Positions 15,415 to 23,606 of a DNA stretch of 64,000 bases are shown piece after piece. The position numbers and the translations under genes were made by a program. Each line of letters opens with the position of its first letter. The stretch's first letter is position 1. The notes beneath the pieces were generated by a model that was not told where the DNA came from, ran no database searches, and saw only the letters and a program-made list of their open reading frames with translations. The DNA comes from AP-15 sp035538335 (lineage in GTDB: Bacteria > Pseudomonadota > Alphaproteobacteria > ATCC43930 > CGMCC-115725), in contig DATLKN010000047.1 in NCBI GenBank assembly GCA_035538335.1, positions 48,156 through 112,155 on the forward strand, in the 5' to 3' direction.

Positions 15415-17655
15415 ATGTCAGACAGCTCCGCCCTCGCCCGCCAGACGGACGCGGATCCGATTTATCTCGCCGCCCTCAACGAGGCGCAGCGGCGCGCCGT
15501 CGCGGCGCTCGACGGCCCGGTGCTGGTGCTGGCCGGCGCCGGCACCGGCAAGACCCGCGTCCTCACCGCCCGGCTCGCCCACATTCTCTCGACCGGGCGC
15601 GCCTTTCCGGGCGAGCTGCTCGCCGTCACCTTCACCAACAAGGCGGCGCGCGAGATGCGCGAGCGCCTCGAGGCGATCGTCGGCCGTGCCGCGGGCGGGG
15701 TTTGGCTCGGCACCTTCCATTCGATCGCCGCCCGCGTCCTGCGCCGGCACGCCGAGGCGGTGGGGCTCGATCCGCGCTTCACGATCCTCGACACCGACGA
15801 CCAGCTGCGCCTGATAAAGCAGCTGCTCCTGGCCGAGAACATCGACGAGCGGCGTTGGCCGGCCCGCGCGCTGCTGTCGCTGATCGAGCGCTGGAAGGAC
15901 CGCGGCCTCTCGCCCGACAAGGTCGGCGACGACAGCGCCGCCGATTTCGCCGGCGGCAAGGCGATCGCGCTCTATCGCCAGTACCAGGAGCGCCTGTTGA
16001 CCGTCAACGCCGTCGATTTCGGCGATCTCCTGCTGCACAACCTCACGCTCCTCACGCAGAATTCCGACATCCTCGCCGATTACCAGCGGCGCTTCCGCTA
16101 CATCCTTGTCGACGAATACCAGGACACCAACGTCGCGCAATATCTGTGGCTGCGCCTCCTGGCGCGCGAGCGGCGCAACCTGTGCTGCGTCGGCGACGAC
16201 GACCAGTCGATCTACAGCTGGCGCGGCGCCGAGATCGGCAACATCCTGCGCTTCGAAACCGATTTTCCCGGCGCCCAGATCCTGCGCCTCGAAGAGAATT
16301 ACCGCTCGACCTCGCAGATCCTCGCCGCCGCCGCCGGGCTGATCGCGAAGAACCGCGGCCGGCTCGGCAAGACCTTGTGGACGCGCTCGAACGAGGGCGA
16401 GAAGCTCCTCGTGCGGTCGCTGTGGGACGCCGATTCGGAGGCCGCCTGGGTCGGCGACGAGATCGAGGCCTTGCAGCGCCGCGGCCACGCGCTTCGCGAG
16501 ATCGCGATCCTGGTGCGCGCCGGCTTTCAGACCCGCGAGTTCGAGGAGCGCTTCATCGCGCTGGCGCTGCCCTACCGCGTCATCGGCGGCCCGCGCTTTT
16601 ACGAGCGGGCCGAGATCCGCGACGCGCTCGCCTATCTGCGCCTCGTCAATCAGCCGGCGGACGACCTCGCCTTCGAGCGCGTCCTCAACGTGCCGCGCCG
16701 CGGCATCGGCAGCGCCACCGTGCAGCAGCTCCATCTGGTGGCGCGCGACAAGGAATTGCCGCTCGTCGAGGCGGCGCGCCTCGTCGCCGCCGGCGGCGAG
16801 TTGCGGCCGGCGGCGCGCAGCGCCCTCGCGGGGTTCGTCGCCGCGCTCGATCTGTGGCGGGCGAAAGCGAGCCAGCTGTCGCACACCGACCTCGCGCAGA
16901 TCGTGCTCGACGAATCGGGCTACACCGGCATGCTGTTGGCCGACCGCTCGCCGGATGCGCCCGGCCGGCTCGAAAACCTGAAAGAGCTCGTCGTCGCGAT
17001 GACCGAGTTCGAGAATCTGGGCGGCTTTCTCGAGCACGTGTCGCTGGTCATGGATAATGCCGCCGAAACCGCCGGCGACATGGTCAATCTGATGACCTTG
17101 CATGCCGCAAAGGGGCTCGAATTCGACACCGTCTTCCTGCCCGGCTGGGAGGACGGGTTGTTTCCGAGCCAGCGCGCGATGGCCGAGAACGGCCTTCCGG
17201 GGCTCGAAGAGGAGCGCCGCCTCGCCTATGTCGGGCTGACCCGCGCGCGCCGCCGCGTCTTCGTTTCCTGCGCCGCCAACCGCCGCATCCACGGGCAATG
17301 GCAGAGCATGATGCGCTCGCGTTTCATCGAGGAGCTGCCGGGCGAATTCGTCGAGAGCTTCGCCGAGCCGGGCCTCGACCCCGGCATCGGCCGGGCGCAG
17401 TCCGCCTCCTGGGGGCCGATCTGGGAACAGGGGGCCGGGCGCGAGGCGCGCACCCGCCCGGCGCTCGCCCTCGGCGCGCCGTCGCGGCGCGGCGAGGAAG
17501 TGCGGAAGATCGGCAGCTTTTCGGTCGGCGACCGCATCTTCAACCAGAAATTCGGCTACGGCACGGTGACCGAGGTCGAGGGCAACAAGCTCGGCGTGCG
17601 CTTCGATGCGGCCGGCGACAAGCGGGTAATGGACGCTTTTGTCGAGCGCGCGTGA
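15415..17655 (+). CDS. uvrD: UvrD/PcrA-family DNA helicase
   Basis: Superfamily 1A 3'-5' helicase used in excision and mismatch repair and in clearing replication blocks. Walker A is GAGTGKT (41-47), Walker B DEYQDTN, motif III GDDDQSIYSWRGAE, motif IV ENYRST, motif V LMTLHAAKGLEFD and motif VI YVGLTRARRR. The C-terminal 50 residues form the RNA-polymerase/DNA-interacting SH3-like tail (VGDRIFNQKFGYGTV). 746 residues is typical of PcrA/UvrD. The frame is open further upstream, but ATG at 15415 begins at the conserved region. Divergent from the hemC-permease unit. Confidence 0.95.
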   Translation: MSDSSALARQTDADPIYLAALNEAQRRAVAALDGPVLVLAGAGTGKTRVLTARLAHILSTGRAFPGELLAVTFTNKAAREMRERLEAIVGRAAGGVWLGTFHSIAARVLRRHAEAVGLDPRFTILDTDDQLRLIKQLLLAENIDERRWPARALLSLIERWKDRGLSPDKVGDDSAADFAGGKAIALYRQYQERLLTVNAVDFGDLLLHNLTLLTQNSDILADYQRRFRYILVDEYQDTNVAQYLWLRLLARERRNLCCVGDDDQSIYSWRGAEIGNILRFETDFPGAQILRLEENYRSTSQILAAAAGLIAKNRGRLGKTLWTRSNEGEKLLVRSLWDADSEAAWVGDEIEALQRRGHALREIAILVRAGFQTREFEERFIALALPYRVIGGPRFYERAEIRDALAYLRLVNQPADDLAFERVLNVPRRGIGSATVQQLHLVARDKELPLVEAARLVAAGGELRPAARSALAGFVAALDLWRAKASQLSHTDLAQIVLDESGYTGMLLADRSPDAPGRLENLKELVVAMTEFENLGGFLEHVSLVMDNAAETAGDMVNLMTLHAAKGLEFDTVFLPGWEDGLFPSQRAMAENGLPGLEEERRLAYVGLTRARRRVFVSCAANRRIHGQWQSMMRSRFIEELPGEFVESFAEPGLDPGIGRAQSASWGPIWEQGAGREARTRPALALGAPSRRGEEVRKIGSFSVGDRIFNQKFGYGTVTEVEGNKLGVRFDAAGDKRVMDAFVERA

Positions 17656-17656
17656 T

Positions 17657-18670
17657 TTGTGGCGCCTTTCAGCGCGGATCGGGGGTCCCGAAGCGGCGGC
17701 GACGGCGGTCGCCGCCATCCTCGAAGAATTCTGCGACGCCGTCGCGGCCTTTGAAGCCCCTCACCTCGATCCTCTGCCTGCCGACACCCTGACCCTCCCC
17801 CGCGAGCGGGGGAGGGAAGGGAGGGGGTGGCTGATCGACGCCTACGCCGGATCGCGCCTGTTGACGCCCGAATTGCTGGCGCGCCTCGCGCTTGCCGCGG
17901 CGGCGGCGGGCGGCTCGCTCGGCGAGGCCGAAGAGACGCGGCTCGGCGAGCGCGACTGGCTCATGGAAAACAGGTTGCAGTTTCCGCCCATTCGCATCGG
18001 CCGCTTCTTCGTGCACGGCTCGCACTATGAGGGCGGCGTTCCGGCCGGCATGATCGGCATCGCGATCGACGCCGCCACCGCCTTCGGCACCGGCGAGCAT
18101 CAATCGACCTGCGGCTGCCTCTTGGCGCTCGATCGCCTTACCCTGCGCAGGCGCTTTCGCCGGCCGCGCGATGTCGGCACCGGCACCGGCATCCTCGCGA
18201 TCGCCGCGGCAAAGCTGTGGCGCCGCCCCGTGCCGGCGAGCGACATCGATCCGCATGCCATCGTCGTCGCCCGCCGCAATGCCGCGGCGAACGGCGTACG
18301 CGCGCTCGTCCGCCTCGCCGCCGCGCCCGGCTATCGCGGCCGGGCGGGCGGGAGAGCGAACGATCTCGTCTTGTCGAATATTCTTGCGCGCCCGCTGGCC
18401 CTGATGGCGCGCGATCTCGGCCGGGCATTGGCGCCCGGCGGCCGGGCGGTGTTGTCGGGGATCCTATCCCGTCAGGAACGGTACGTCGTCGAGGCGCATC
18501 GCCGCTGCGGGCTCGTCCTCGAAGGCCGCATCGTCATCGACGGCTGGTCGACCCTCGTGCTGAAAAAGGGCCGAGCCGGCCGTCAGGAGGCGAATTTTGC
18601 GTGCCGCCCGGCGGGCATCGCCGGCTTTTCGGCCGGCGCCAGCGCCGCTTCGGACTCCTGCTCGGCGTAG
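17657..18670 (+). CDS. prmA: Ribosomal protein L11 methyltransferase with an in-frame palindromic insert and a C-terminal extension
   Basis: PrmA trimethylates lysines of ribosomal protein L11. The SAM site reads VGTGTGILAIAAAKL, the acidic ribose contact is SDIDPHAI, and NDLVLSNILARPL matches the family NPPF-like segment (usually ANILA). The start is most likely the TTG at 17657 (MWRLSARIGG), 2 bases after the uvrD stop. Residues of about 43-58 are encoded by a palindromic repeat (17782-17829) kept in frame. The last 30 residues after STLVLKKG are not part of the usual family end and overlap the 3' end of the convergent DUF1127 gene by 88 bases. Confidence 0.9.
   Translation: MWRLSARIGGPEAAATAVAAILEEFCDAVAAFEAPHLDPLPADTLTLPRERGREGRGWLIDAYAGSRLLTPELLARLALAAAAAGGSLGEAEETRLGERDWLMENRLQFPPIRIGRFFVHGSHYEGGVPAGMIGIAIDAATAFGTGEHQSTCGCLLALDRLTLRRRFRRPRDVGTGTGILAIAAAKLWRRPVPASDIDPHAIVVARRNAAANGVRALVRLAAAPGYRGRAGGRANDLVLSNILARPLALMARDLGRALAPGGRAVLSGILSRQERYVVEAHRRCGLVLEGRIVIDGWSTLVLKKGRAGRQEANFACRPAGIAGFSAGASAASDSCSA
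17782..17829. repeat. Palindromic repeat inserted in frame in prmA
   Basis: A hairpin CCCTCCCCCGCG AGCGGGGGAGGG followed by GAAGGGAGGGGGTGG. This is the pattern of a dispersed intergenic palindrome, yet here it lies inside prmA and is translated as LTLPRERGREGRGWL without breaking the frame. It sits in the poorly conserved linker between the N-terminal and catalytic domains. It belongs to a different sequence family from the other repeats in the window. Confidence 0.8.
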
Positions 18671-18816
18671 ACGATCGAGCGGATCTGCGAGCGGCTGATG
18701 CCGATATCGGCGAGCGAACGGTCGCTCAGCGACATCAGCTCTTCGTAAGCCATCCGCCGGCGGTGCCATTCGGCGATGGCGTTCCGCGCAGCGACGAACA
18801 GATTTACAAGAACCAT
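18583..18816 (-). CDS. Small DUF1127 (YjiS-like) protein
   Basis: 77-residue basic protein with the DUF1127 core: WHRRRMAYEELMSLSDRSLADIGISRSQI. Members with this core are small and often regulated by stress or nutrients; some bind RNA. ATG at 18816 is preferred because GGGAG lies 9 bases upstream. The C-terminal coding bases overlap the extended tail of prmA on the other strand. A CTGCGCTGCA site lies next to its likely -10 element. Confidence 0.88.
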   Translation of the reverse strand: MVLVNLFVAARNAIAEWHRRRMAYEELMSLSDRSLADIGISRSQIRSIVYAEQESEAALAPAEKPAMPAGRHAKFAS

Positions 18817-18854
18817 GAAGCGAACTCCCAAATCTCCATCGGCAGCATGTTATA

Positions 18855-18864
18855 CTGCGCTGCA
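18855..18864. promoter_or_regulatory. CTGCGCTGCA site by the DUF1127 promoter
   Basis: The core TGC-N3-GCA is the type of site bound by PHB-responsive PhaR/PhbF repressors. It abuts a TATAAC -10-like element on the minus strand (18849-18854), where a bound protein would block transcription of the DUF1127 gene. A second copy lies at 18964-18977. The regulator is inferred, not encoded in the window. Confidence 0.4.
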
Positions 18865-18963
18865 CAATAGATGGCTTGAGGCGCCGTTTGCGCAACCCCA
18901 CGGCTGCAAGCCAGCCATGCGGAAATCTTGGGAATTGTGAGCTGGATAACGACACAGAGCATG

Positions 18964-18977
18964 TTGCTGCGCTGCAA
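18964..18977. promoter_or_regulatory. TTGCTGCGCTGCAA palindrome upstream of the reductoisomerase gene
   Basis: A 14-base near-perfect palindrome sharing CTGCGCTGCA with the site at 18855. It ends 70 bases before the ketol-acid reductoisomerase ATG. It fits a TGC-N3-GCA operator of the PhaR/PhbF kind, consistent with a PHB-making organism (phaC is at 23.6-25.4 kb). Role inferred. Confidence 0.4.
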
Positions 18978-19047
18978 AACCCTATTGCCGTGCCTTGCCG
19001 TGAACCGGCGAAAAGGCTAAACGCGGCAGCATAAGAGGAGGAGCGAC

Positions 19048-20508
19048 ATGGCGTTCAGCTCGAGCGTGTTTCCGACCGAGAAGATCGTGCTCGGCGACCG
19101 CGAGGAATGGATCGTGCGCGGCGGGCGGCATCTCTTTCCGCTGCTGCCGAAAGCCTTTTCCGGCATCCGCCAGATCGGGGTGCTCGGCTGGTCTTCGCAA
19201 GGGCCGGCGCAGGCCCAGAATCTGCGCGATTCGCTGGCCGGCAGCGGGATCCGGGTAAAGGTGGGCTTGCGCGCCAATTCCGCTTCGGCCGCCGCCGCCG
19301 AAAAAGCCGGCTTCACAAAGGCGAACGGCACGCTCGGCGAGATGTACGAGGTGATCGGGGAATCCGACCTCGTCCTTTTGCTGATATCCGACGCGGCGCA
19401 AGTCGAGAATTACGATCGCATCATGGCGGCGCTGCGCCCGGGCGCGACGCTCGGCCTCTCGCACGGCTTCCTGCTCGCCTATCTCAAAAGCGCCGGCAAG
19501 GCGTTCCGCCCCGACATCAACGTCATCGGCGTCTGCCCGAAGGGCATGGGCCGCTCGGTGCGCCGGCTCTACGAGCAGGGGCGCGAGATCAACGGCGCCG
19601 GCATCAACTGCAGCTTTGCGGTCGAGCAGGACATCGACGGCAAGGCGACCGATTATGCGCTCGCCTGGGCGGTCGCGCTCGGCTCGCCCTGCACCTTCGA
19701 GACGACGCTCGAATTCGAATACAAATCCGACATCTTCGGCGAGCGCGGCATCCTGCTGGGCGCCGTGCACGGCATCGCGGAAGCGCTCTACCGCTGGTTC
19801 CGCGGACAGGGCGAGAGCCGGGACGACGCGTTTCTCGACTCGGCGAAGAGCATCACCGCGCCGATCAGCCGGCAGATCTCCGCGGCGGGCCTGATCGGCG
19901 TCTACGAGAGCCTCGACGCCGCCGGCAAGGAGACCTTCAAGCGGGCCTATTGCGCCGCCTACGGCCCGGCTGCCGAGATCCTCGCCGAGATCTACGACGA
20001 GGTGTCGAGCGGCAACGAGATCCGCAGCGTCGTCGCCGCCGCCGAGCGCCTCAAGCGCTTTCCGATGAGCGAGATCGCCGGCACCGAAATGTGGCAGGTC
20101 GGCCGCAGCCTCAAAAGCAACCGCGAGGCCGAAGTGCACCCCGTCACCGCCGGCATCTATGTCGCGGCGATGATGGCGCAGGCCGACATCCTGAAGGAGC
20201 GCGGCCACCCCTATTCCGAGATCGTCAACGAATCGATCATCGAGGCAATCGATTCCTTGAACCCCTACATGGATTTCAAGGACGTCGCCTATATGGTGGA
20301 CAATTGCTCGACGACGGCCCGCCTCGGCGCGCGCAAATGGGCGCCGCGCTTCGACTACGCGCTGACGCAGAGCGCGCTGCTGCGGCTCGGCGGCGAGGGC
20401 GCGGCCGACGAGGCGCTGTTCGAGCGGTTTCTGAAAAGCGATCTGCATCAGGCGCTCGCCGTCTGCCTCGACCTGCGACCGCCCGTTTCGATCGCCGTGC
20501 TCGATTGA
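19048..20508 (+). CDS. ilvC: Ketol-acid reductoisomerase, plant-like long form
   Basis: Isomerises and reduces acetolactate or acetohydroxybutyrate in valine, leucine and isoleucine synthesis, with NADPH and magnesium. At 486 residues it is the long class II form, with a duplicated all-helical domain. Stretches such as PAQAQNLRDSL, GLSHGFLL, CPKGMGRSVRRLYEQG, EYKSDIFGERGILLGAVHG, VNESIIEAIDSLNPYM and MVDNCSTTARLG closely resemble plant chloroplast enzymes rather than the 340-residue class I enzyme usual in alphaproteobacteria. The dinucleotide loop reads GWSSQGP where plants have GWGSQ. AGAGGAGGAG gives a strong ribosome site. It stands alone, without ilvB or ilvH. Confidence 0.92.
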   Translation: MAFSSSVFPTEKIVLGDREEWIVRGGRHLFPLLPKAFSGIRQIGVLGWSSQGPAQAQNLRDSLAGSGIRVKVGLRANSASAAAAEKAGFTKANGTLGEMYEVIGESDLVLLLISDAAQVENYDRIMAALRPGATLGLSHGFLLAYLKSAGKAFRPDINVIGVCPKGMGRSVRRLYEQGREINGAGINCSFAVEQDIDGKATDYALAWAVALGSPCTFETTLEFEYKSDIFGERGILLGAVHGIAEALYRWFRGQGESRDDAFLDSAKSITAPISRQISAAGLIGVYESLDAAGKETFKRAYCAAYGPAAEILAEIYDEVSSGNEIRSVVAAAERLKRFPMSEIAGTEMWQVGRSLKSNREAEVHPVTAGIYVAAMMAQADILKERGHPYSEIVNESIIEAIDSLNPYMDFKDVAYMVDNCSTTARLGARKWAPRFDYALTQSALLRLGGEGAADEALFERFLKSDLHQALAVCLDLRPPVSIAVLD

Positions 20509-20520
20509 CGATGCAACAAC

Positions 20521-20612
20521 CGTCATTCCCGCGGACGCGCCGCGAAAGCGGGAATCCAGGGAACCGAAGTCGCGGCGGCCGCCCTGGACCCCCGCTTGCG
20601 AGGGGGTGACGA
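20521..20612. repeat. Palindromic intergenic repeat pair, family C
   Basis: Starts CGTCATTCCCGC, contains GAAAGCGGGAATCCAGGG, and ends with CCTGGACCCCCGCTTGCGA then GGGGGTGACG. The two palindromic arms face each other. Related units occur at 39.6 kb and 56.3 kb. It lies between the reductoisomerase and aminopeptidase genes and may protect or terminate the upstream transcript. Confidence 0.85.
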
Positions 20613-20629
20613 ACTAGGCGATTGAAGGA

Positions 20630-22654
20630 ATGCCGATGGATCGGACGCGATTGCGAAAGCTCCTCGAGGAAGCGGGCTCGCCCTACGATCCGGACGCGCT
20701 CGAAGGGCTCCTCGCCGGCATTCTCGCGGCGCCGGCGGTGGTGGGCGCGGGCTGGCACGCGCTCGTTGCGCCGAAAGTGAGCGGCGAGCTGGCGGCGGCG
20801 CTCGATAGGCTGTTGAAGGAGCGTGCCGCTTCTTACCGCGACGGGCTCGAGGCCAAGGATTTCGCCGTCCTGCCGCGCCCCGCGCGGCTCGCGCGGCTGC
20901 GCGGGGAGCTGGCCCGGCGCGGCCTCGACGGCTTCATCGTGCCGCGCGCCGACGAGCATCAGGGCGAGTACGTGCCGGCCCGCGGCCAGCGTCTCCTATG
21001 GTTGACCGGCTTTTCGGGCTCGGCCGGCGTCGCGATCGTCCTCGCCGAGCGCGCCGCCATCTTCGTCGACGGGCGCTATACGCTGCAGGCGAAGTTGCAG
21101 GTCGACACCGCGCTCTTCGAGCCCCGCCACCTGACCGAGGAGCCGCCCGCCGATTGGCTCGGCCGCAATCTGCCGGCGGGCGGCGTCCTCGGCTACGACC
21201 CGTGGCTGCATACGCCGCAGGATGTGGAGCGGCTGCGCGCCGCCGCCGAGCGGCGCGGCGCGAGCTTGCGGGCGGTCGCCGACAATCCGCTCGACGCCGT
21301 CTGGTCCGGCCGGCCGGCGGCGCCGCTGGCGCCCGTGGCGCCGCACGACGAGCGCTTTGCCGGCGAGAGCAGCCGGGAGAAGCGCCAGCGCCTCGGCCGG
21401 GGGCTCGCCGAGGAGGGGATCGCGGCCGCCGTCTTGACGATGCCCGAATCGATCGCTTGGCTCCTCAACATCCGCGGCGGTGACGTGCCGCACACGCCGC
21501 TGCCGCTCTCCTTCGCGATCTTGCGGCAGGACGGCGCCGTCACCCTCTTCATCGATCGGCGCAAGCTGTTGCCGGGTCTCGAGCGGCATCTCGGCAATCG
21601 CGTCACGGTCGAGCCGCCCGAGCAATTGGGGCCGGCGCTCGACCGGCTCGCGGCCGACGGCCCGGTCCAGGCCGACCCGGCGACTGCCGGCGCCTGGGTC
21701 TTCGACCGGCTCGCCGCCGCCGGCGCCGAGATCCATCGCGCCGCCGATCCGTGCCTGTTGCCGAAGGCGTGCAAGAACCCGGTCGAGATCGCCGGCACGC
21801 GCACCGCCCACCGCCGCGACGGGGTCGCGATGAGCCGCTTCCTCGCCTGGCTCGCGCGCGAGGCGCCGCAGGGCGTGCTCTCCGAGATTGCCGCCAGCGA
21901 CCGGCTCGAAGCGTTGCGCCGCGAGGGCGAGCATTTCCGCGACCTTTCGTTCCCGACGATCTCGGGCGCCGGGCCGAACGGCGCCATCGTGCACTACCGC
22001 GCGATGCCCGAGAGCGAGGGCCGGCTCGGGCCGGGGATGTTGTATCTCCTCGATTCGGGCGCGCAATATCTGGACGGCACGACCGACGTGACCCGCACGG
22101 TGGCGATCGGCGACCCCAGCCCGGAGATGCGCGACCGCTTCACCCGCGTCTTGAAGGGGCACATCGCGCTCGCCCGCGCGCGCTTTCCGAAGGGCACCAC
22201 GGGCACCCAGCTCGACGCCTTCGCGCGCCGCGCGCTGTGGGAGGAGGGGCTCGACTACGACCATGGCACCGGACACGGGGTCGGCAGCTACCTCGGCGTC
22301 CATGAAGGGCCGCAGCGCATTTCGAAGGCGCCGAACGCGCAGCCGCTGCTGCCGGGCATGATCGTCTCCGACGAGCCCGGCTATTACAAGGCGGGCGCCT
22401 ACGGCATCCGCATCGAGAACCTCGTGCTGGTGACGCCGCAGGCTGGCGCGGGCGAGCGCGAGATGCTCGGCTTCGAGACCCTGACCTTGGTGCCGATCGA
22501 CCGCCGGCTCGTCGATCCGGGCCTCCTCGACGAGGGCGAGCGCGCCTGGCTCGACGCCTACCACGCCCGCGTCCGCACCGAACTCGCGCCGCTCCTCGAC
22601 GCCGAGACGCGCGCTTGGCTCGCAAGAGAGACGCAGCCGCTCGGGAAGCCGTAA
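20630..22654 (+). CDS. pepP: Xaa-Pro aminopeptidase (M24B family)
   Basis: Removes N-terminal residues preceding proline. Two creatinase-like N-terminal domains (about 80-380) precede the pita-bread M24 metallopeptidase domain, whose metal ligands are seen in LLDSGAQYLDGTTDVTRT (two aspartates), GTGHGVGSYLGVHEGP (histidine), VSDEPGYY (glutamate) and GIRIEN (glutamate). 674 residues is long because of a 70-residue extra N-terminal segment. Two ATGs lie at 20630 and 20636, with AAGGA just before the first. It follows a repeat, so it is probably expressed separately from ilvC. Confidence 0.93.
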   Translation: MPMDRTRLRKLLEEAGSPYDPDALEGLLAGILAAPAVVGAGWHALVAPKVSGELAAALDRLLKERAASYRDGLEAKDFAVLPRPARLARLRGELARRGLDGFIVPRADEHQGEYVPARGQRLLWLTGFSGSAGVAIVLAERAAIFVDGRYTLQAKLQVDTALFEPRHLTEEPPADWLGRNLPAGGVLGYDPWLHTPQDVERLRAAAERRGASLRAVADNPLDAVWSGRPAAPLAPVAPHDERFAGESSREKRQRLGRGLAEEGIAAAVLTMPESIAWLLNIRGGDVPHTPLPLSFAILRQDGAVTLFIDRRKLLPGLERHLGNRVTVEPPEQLGPALDRLAADGPVQADPATAGAWVFDRLAAAGAEIHRAADPCLLPKACKNPVEIAGTRTAHRRDGVAMSRFLAWLAREAPQGVLSEIAASDRLEALRREGEHFRDLSFPTISGAGPNGAIVHYRAMPESEGRLGPGMLYLLDSGAQYLDGTTDVTRTVAIGDPSPEMRDRFTRVLKGHIALARARFPKGTTGTQLDAFARRALWEEGLDYDHGTGHGVGSYLGVHEGPQRISKAPNAQPLLPGMIVSDEPGYYKAGAYGIRIENLVLVTPQAGAGEREMLGFETLTLVPIDRRLVDPGLLDEGERAWLDAYHARVRTELAPLLDAETRAWLARETQPLGKP

Positions 22655-22864
22655 GGTCACTCTCGATCAACGGGCGCTCGAGCTTCGGTGGTTTTGAGGC
22701 TTGTACAATGAGTTCAGGCGAGGCGAGACGGAAACCGCGTCGCTATCCTATTGCCGGTCCTCACCGGCGCGCTCCCGGGCATGGAAGGCGCCCACGACTG
22801 CATAAGGGGCAACCAGTCCGGTGCAGTTGCTCGCGGGCCGAGTCGTCTTTTCAACGCAGCCGCG

Positions 22865-23284
22865 CTAATCGCGCCACGGGTCTGCGAGCGCAATCCCGAG
22901 ATTCTCGAAATGCCGGATGTTGCGGGTCGCGAGGGTGGCCTTTCGTGCGCTCGTGATCCCGGCAATCAACAGATCTCGAACTTCGATGGGACGGCCGGCA
23001 CGGCGCCGTTCTGCCGCCATATCTGCCGCAGCTTCCGCCGTCCACCTATCGACCGACAGTATTCGGCGATCCAGCTTGGTCTCAAGGGCTTCCGCAAACG
23101 CGTCTTCCAATCGCCGTCGGCGGCGCCCGTCCGCGAGAATTCTGATCCCGAAGCGGATTTCGAAAACAGTGACTGCGGTTGTCCAAAGAGATTCCGGAGG
23201 TTGGTTATCGAGCCAAGCAACAACGGCAGGCTCGGTATCGCGGCGCATGAGCGCCGACAGAACGTTCGTGTCTAGTATGATCAC
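22865..23284 (-). CDS. vapC: VapC/FitB-type PIN-domain toxin
   Basis: PIN ribonuclease of 139 residues: ILDTNVLSALM at the start, VFEIRFGIRIL, and RPIEVRDLLIAGI with conserved acidic residues; TLATRNIRHFENLGI closes the fold, typical of FitB/VapC. The ATG overlaps the antitoxin stop by 4 bases. Read leftward as the second gene of the pair. Confidence 0.93.
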   Translation of the reverse strand: MIILDTNVLSALMRRDTEPAVVAWLDNQPPESLWTTAVTVFEIRFGIRILADGRRRRRLEDAFAEALETKLDRRILSVDRWTAEAAADMAAERRRAGRPIEVRDLLIAGITSARKATLATRNIRHFENLGIALADPWRD

Positions 23285-23526
23285 TCGGAGAAATCGGCGG
23301 GACGTGCCGGCTGGCCGCGCAACTCCGCGATATCCTCATCGAGCTCAATCCCGGTAAAGTGCGCTTTGAACCCCGAGCCAAACGGGAGAGCGGCTTTTTC
23401 CGCCATGACGGCGCTACGCAGGATCTCACGAACCTCTTCCTCAGTGCTCCACCCGTGCCGGCGGGCGCGCTCGGTCAGCCGACCCTTTAGTTCGTCGTCG
23501 AGATTACGAACCAGTATTTGCGCCAT
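23281..23526 (-). CDS. FitA-like ribbon-helix-helix antitoxin
   Basis: 81-residue antitoxin. AQILVRNLDDELKGRLTERA and STEEEVREILRSAV match the ribbon-helix-helix of FitA/StbC-type antitoxins; the C-terminal acidic tail (GIELDEDIAELRG) should contact the PIN active site. ATG at 23526 has GGAGGA eight bases upstream; an upstream TTG or ATG (MISQEEW) lies within the operator and is less likely. Together with the next gene it forms a FitAB/VapBC-like module. Confidence 0.9.
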   Translation of the reverse strand: MAQILVRNLDDELKGRLTERARRHGWSTEEEVREILRSAVMAEKAALPFGSGFKAHFTGIELDEDIAELRGQPARPADFSE

Positions 23527-23541
23527 CGACCACTCCTCCTG

Positions 23542-23557
23542 CGATATCATGATATCG
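23542..23557. promoter_or_regulatory. Perfect 16-base palindrome, candidate operator of the FitAB-like module
   Basis: CGATATCATGATATCG is a perfect palindrome located 16 bases upstream of the antitoxin ATG. Palindromes with TATC or GATATC arms spanning the promoter are the usual binding sites of ribbon-helix-helix antitoxins. Operator role inferred from position. Confidence 0.6.
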
Positions 23558-23606
23558 TAGCGAAAGAAGGCAACACAAGGCCTTATGCGACAGATGCCCG
23601 CCCTCC

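Noticed and set aside
18930..18952. GGAATTGTGAGC followed by TGGATAACG, similar to the E. coli lac operator
   Set aside because: It differs by a one-base insertion and later mismatches, and LacI-type regulation is not expected here. Judged coincidental.
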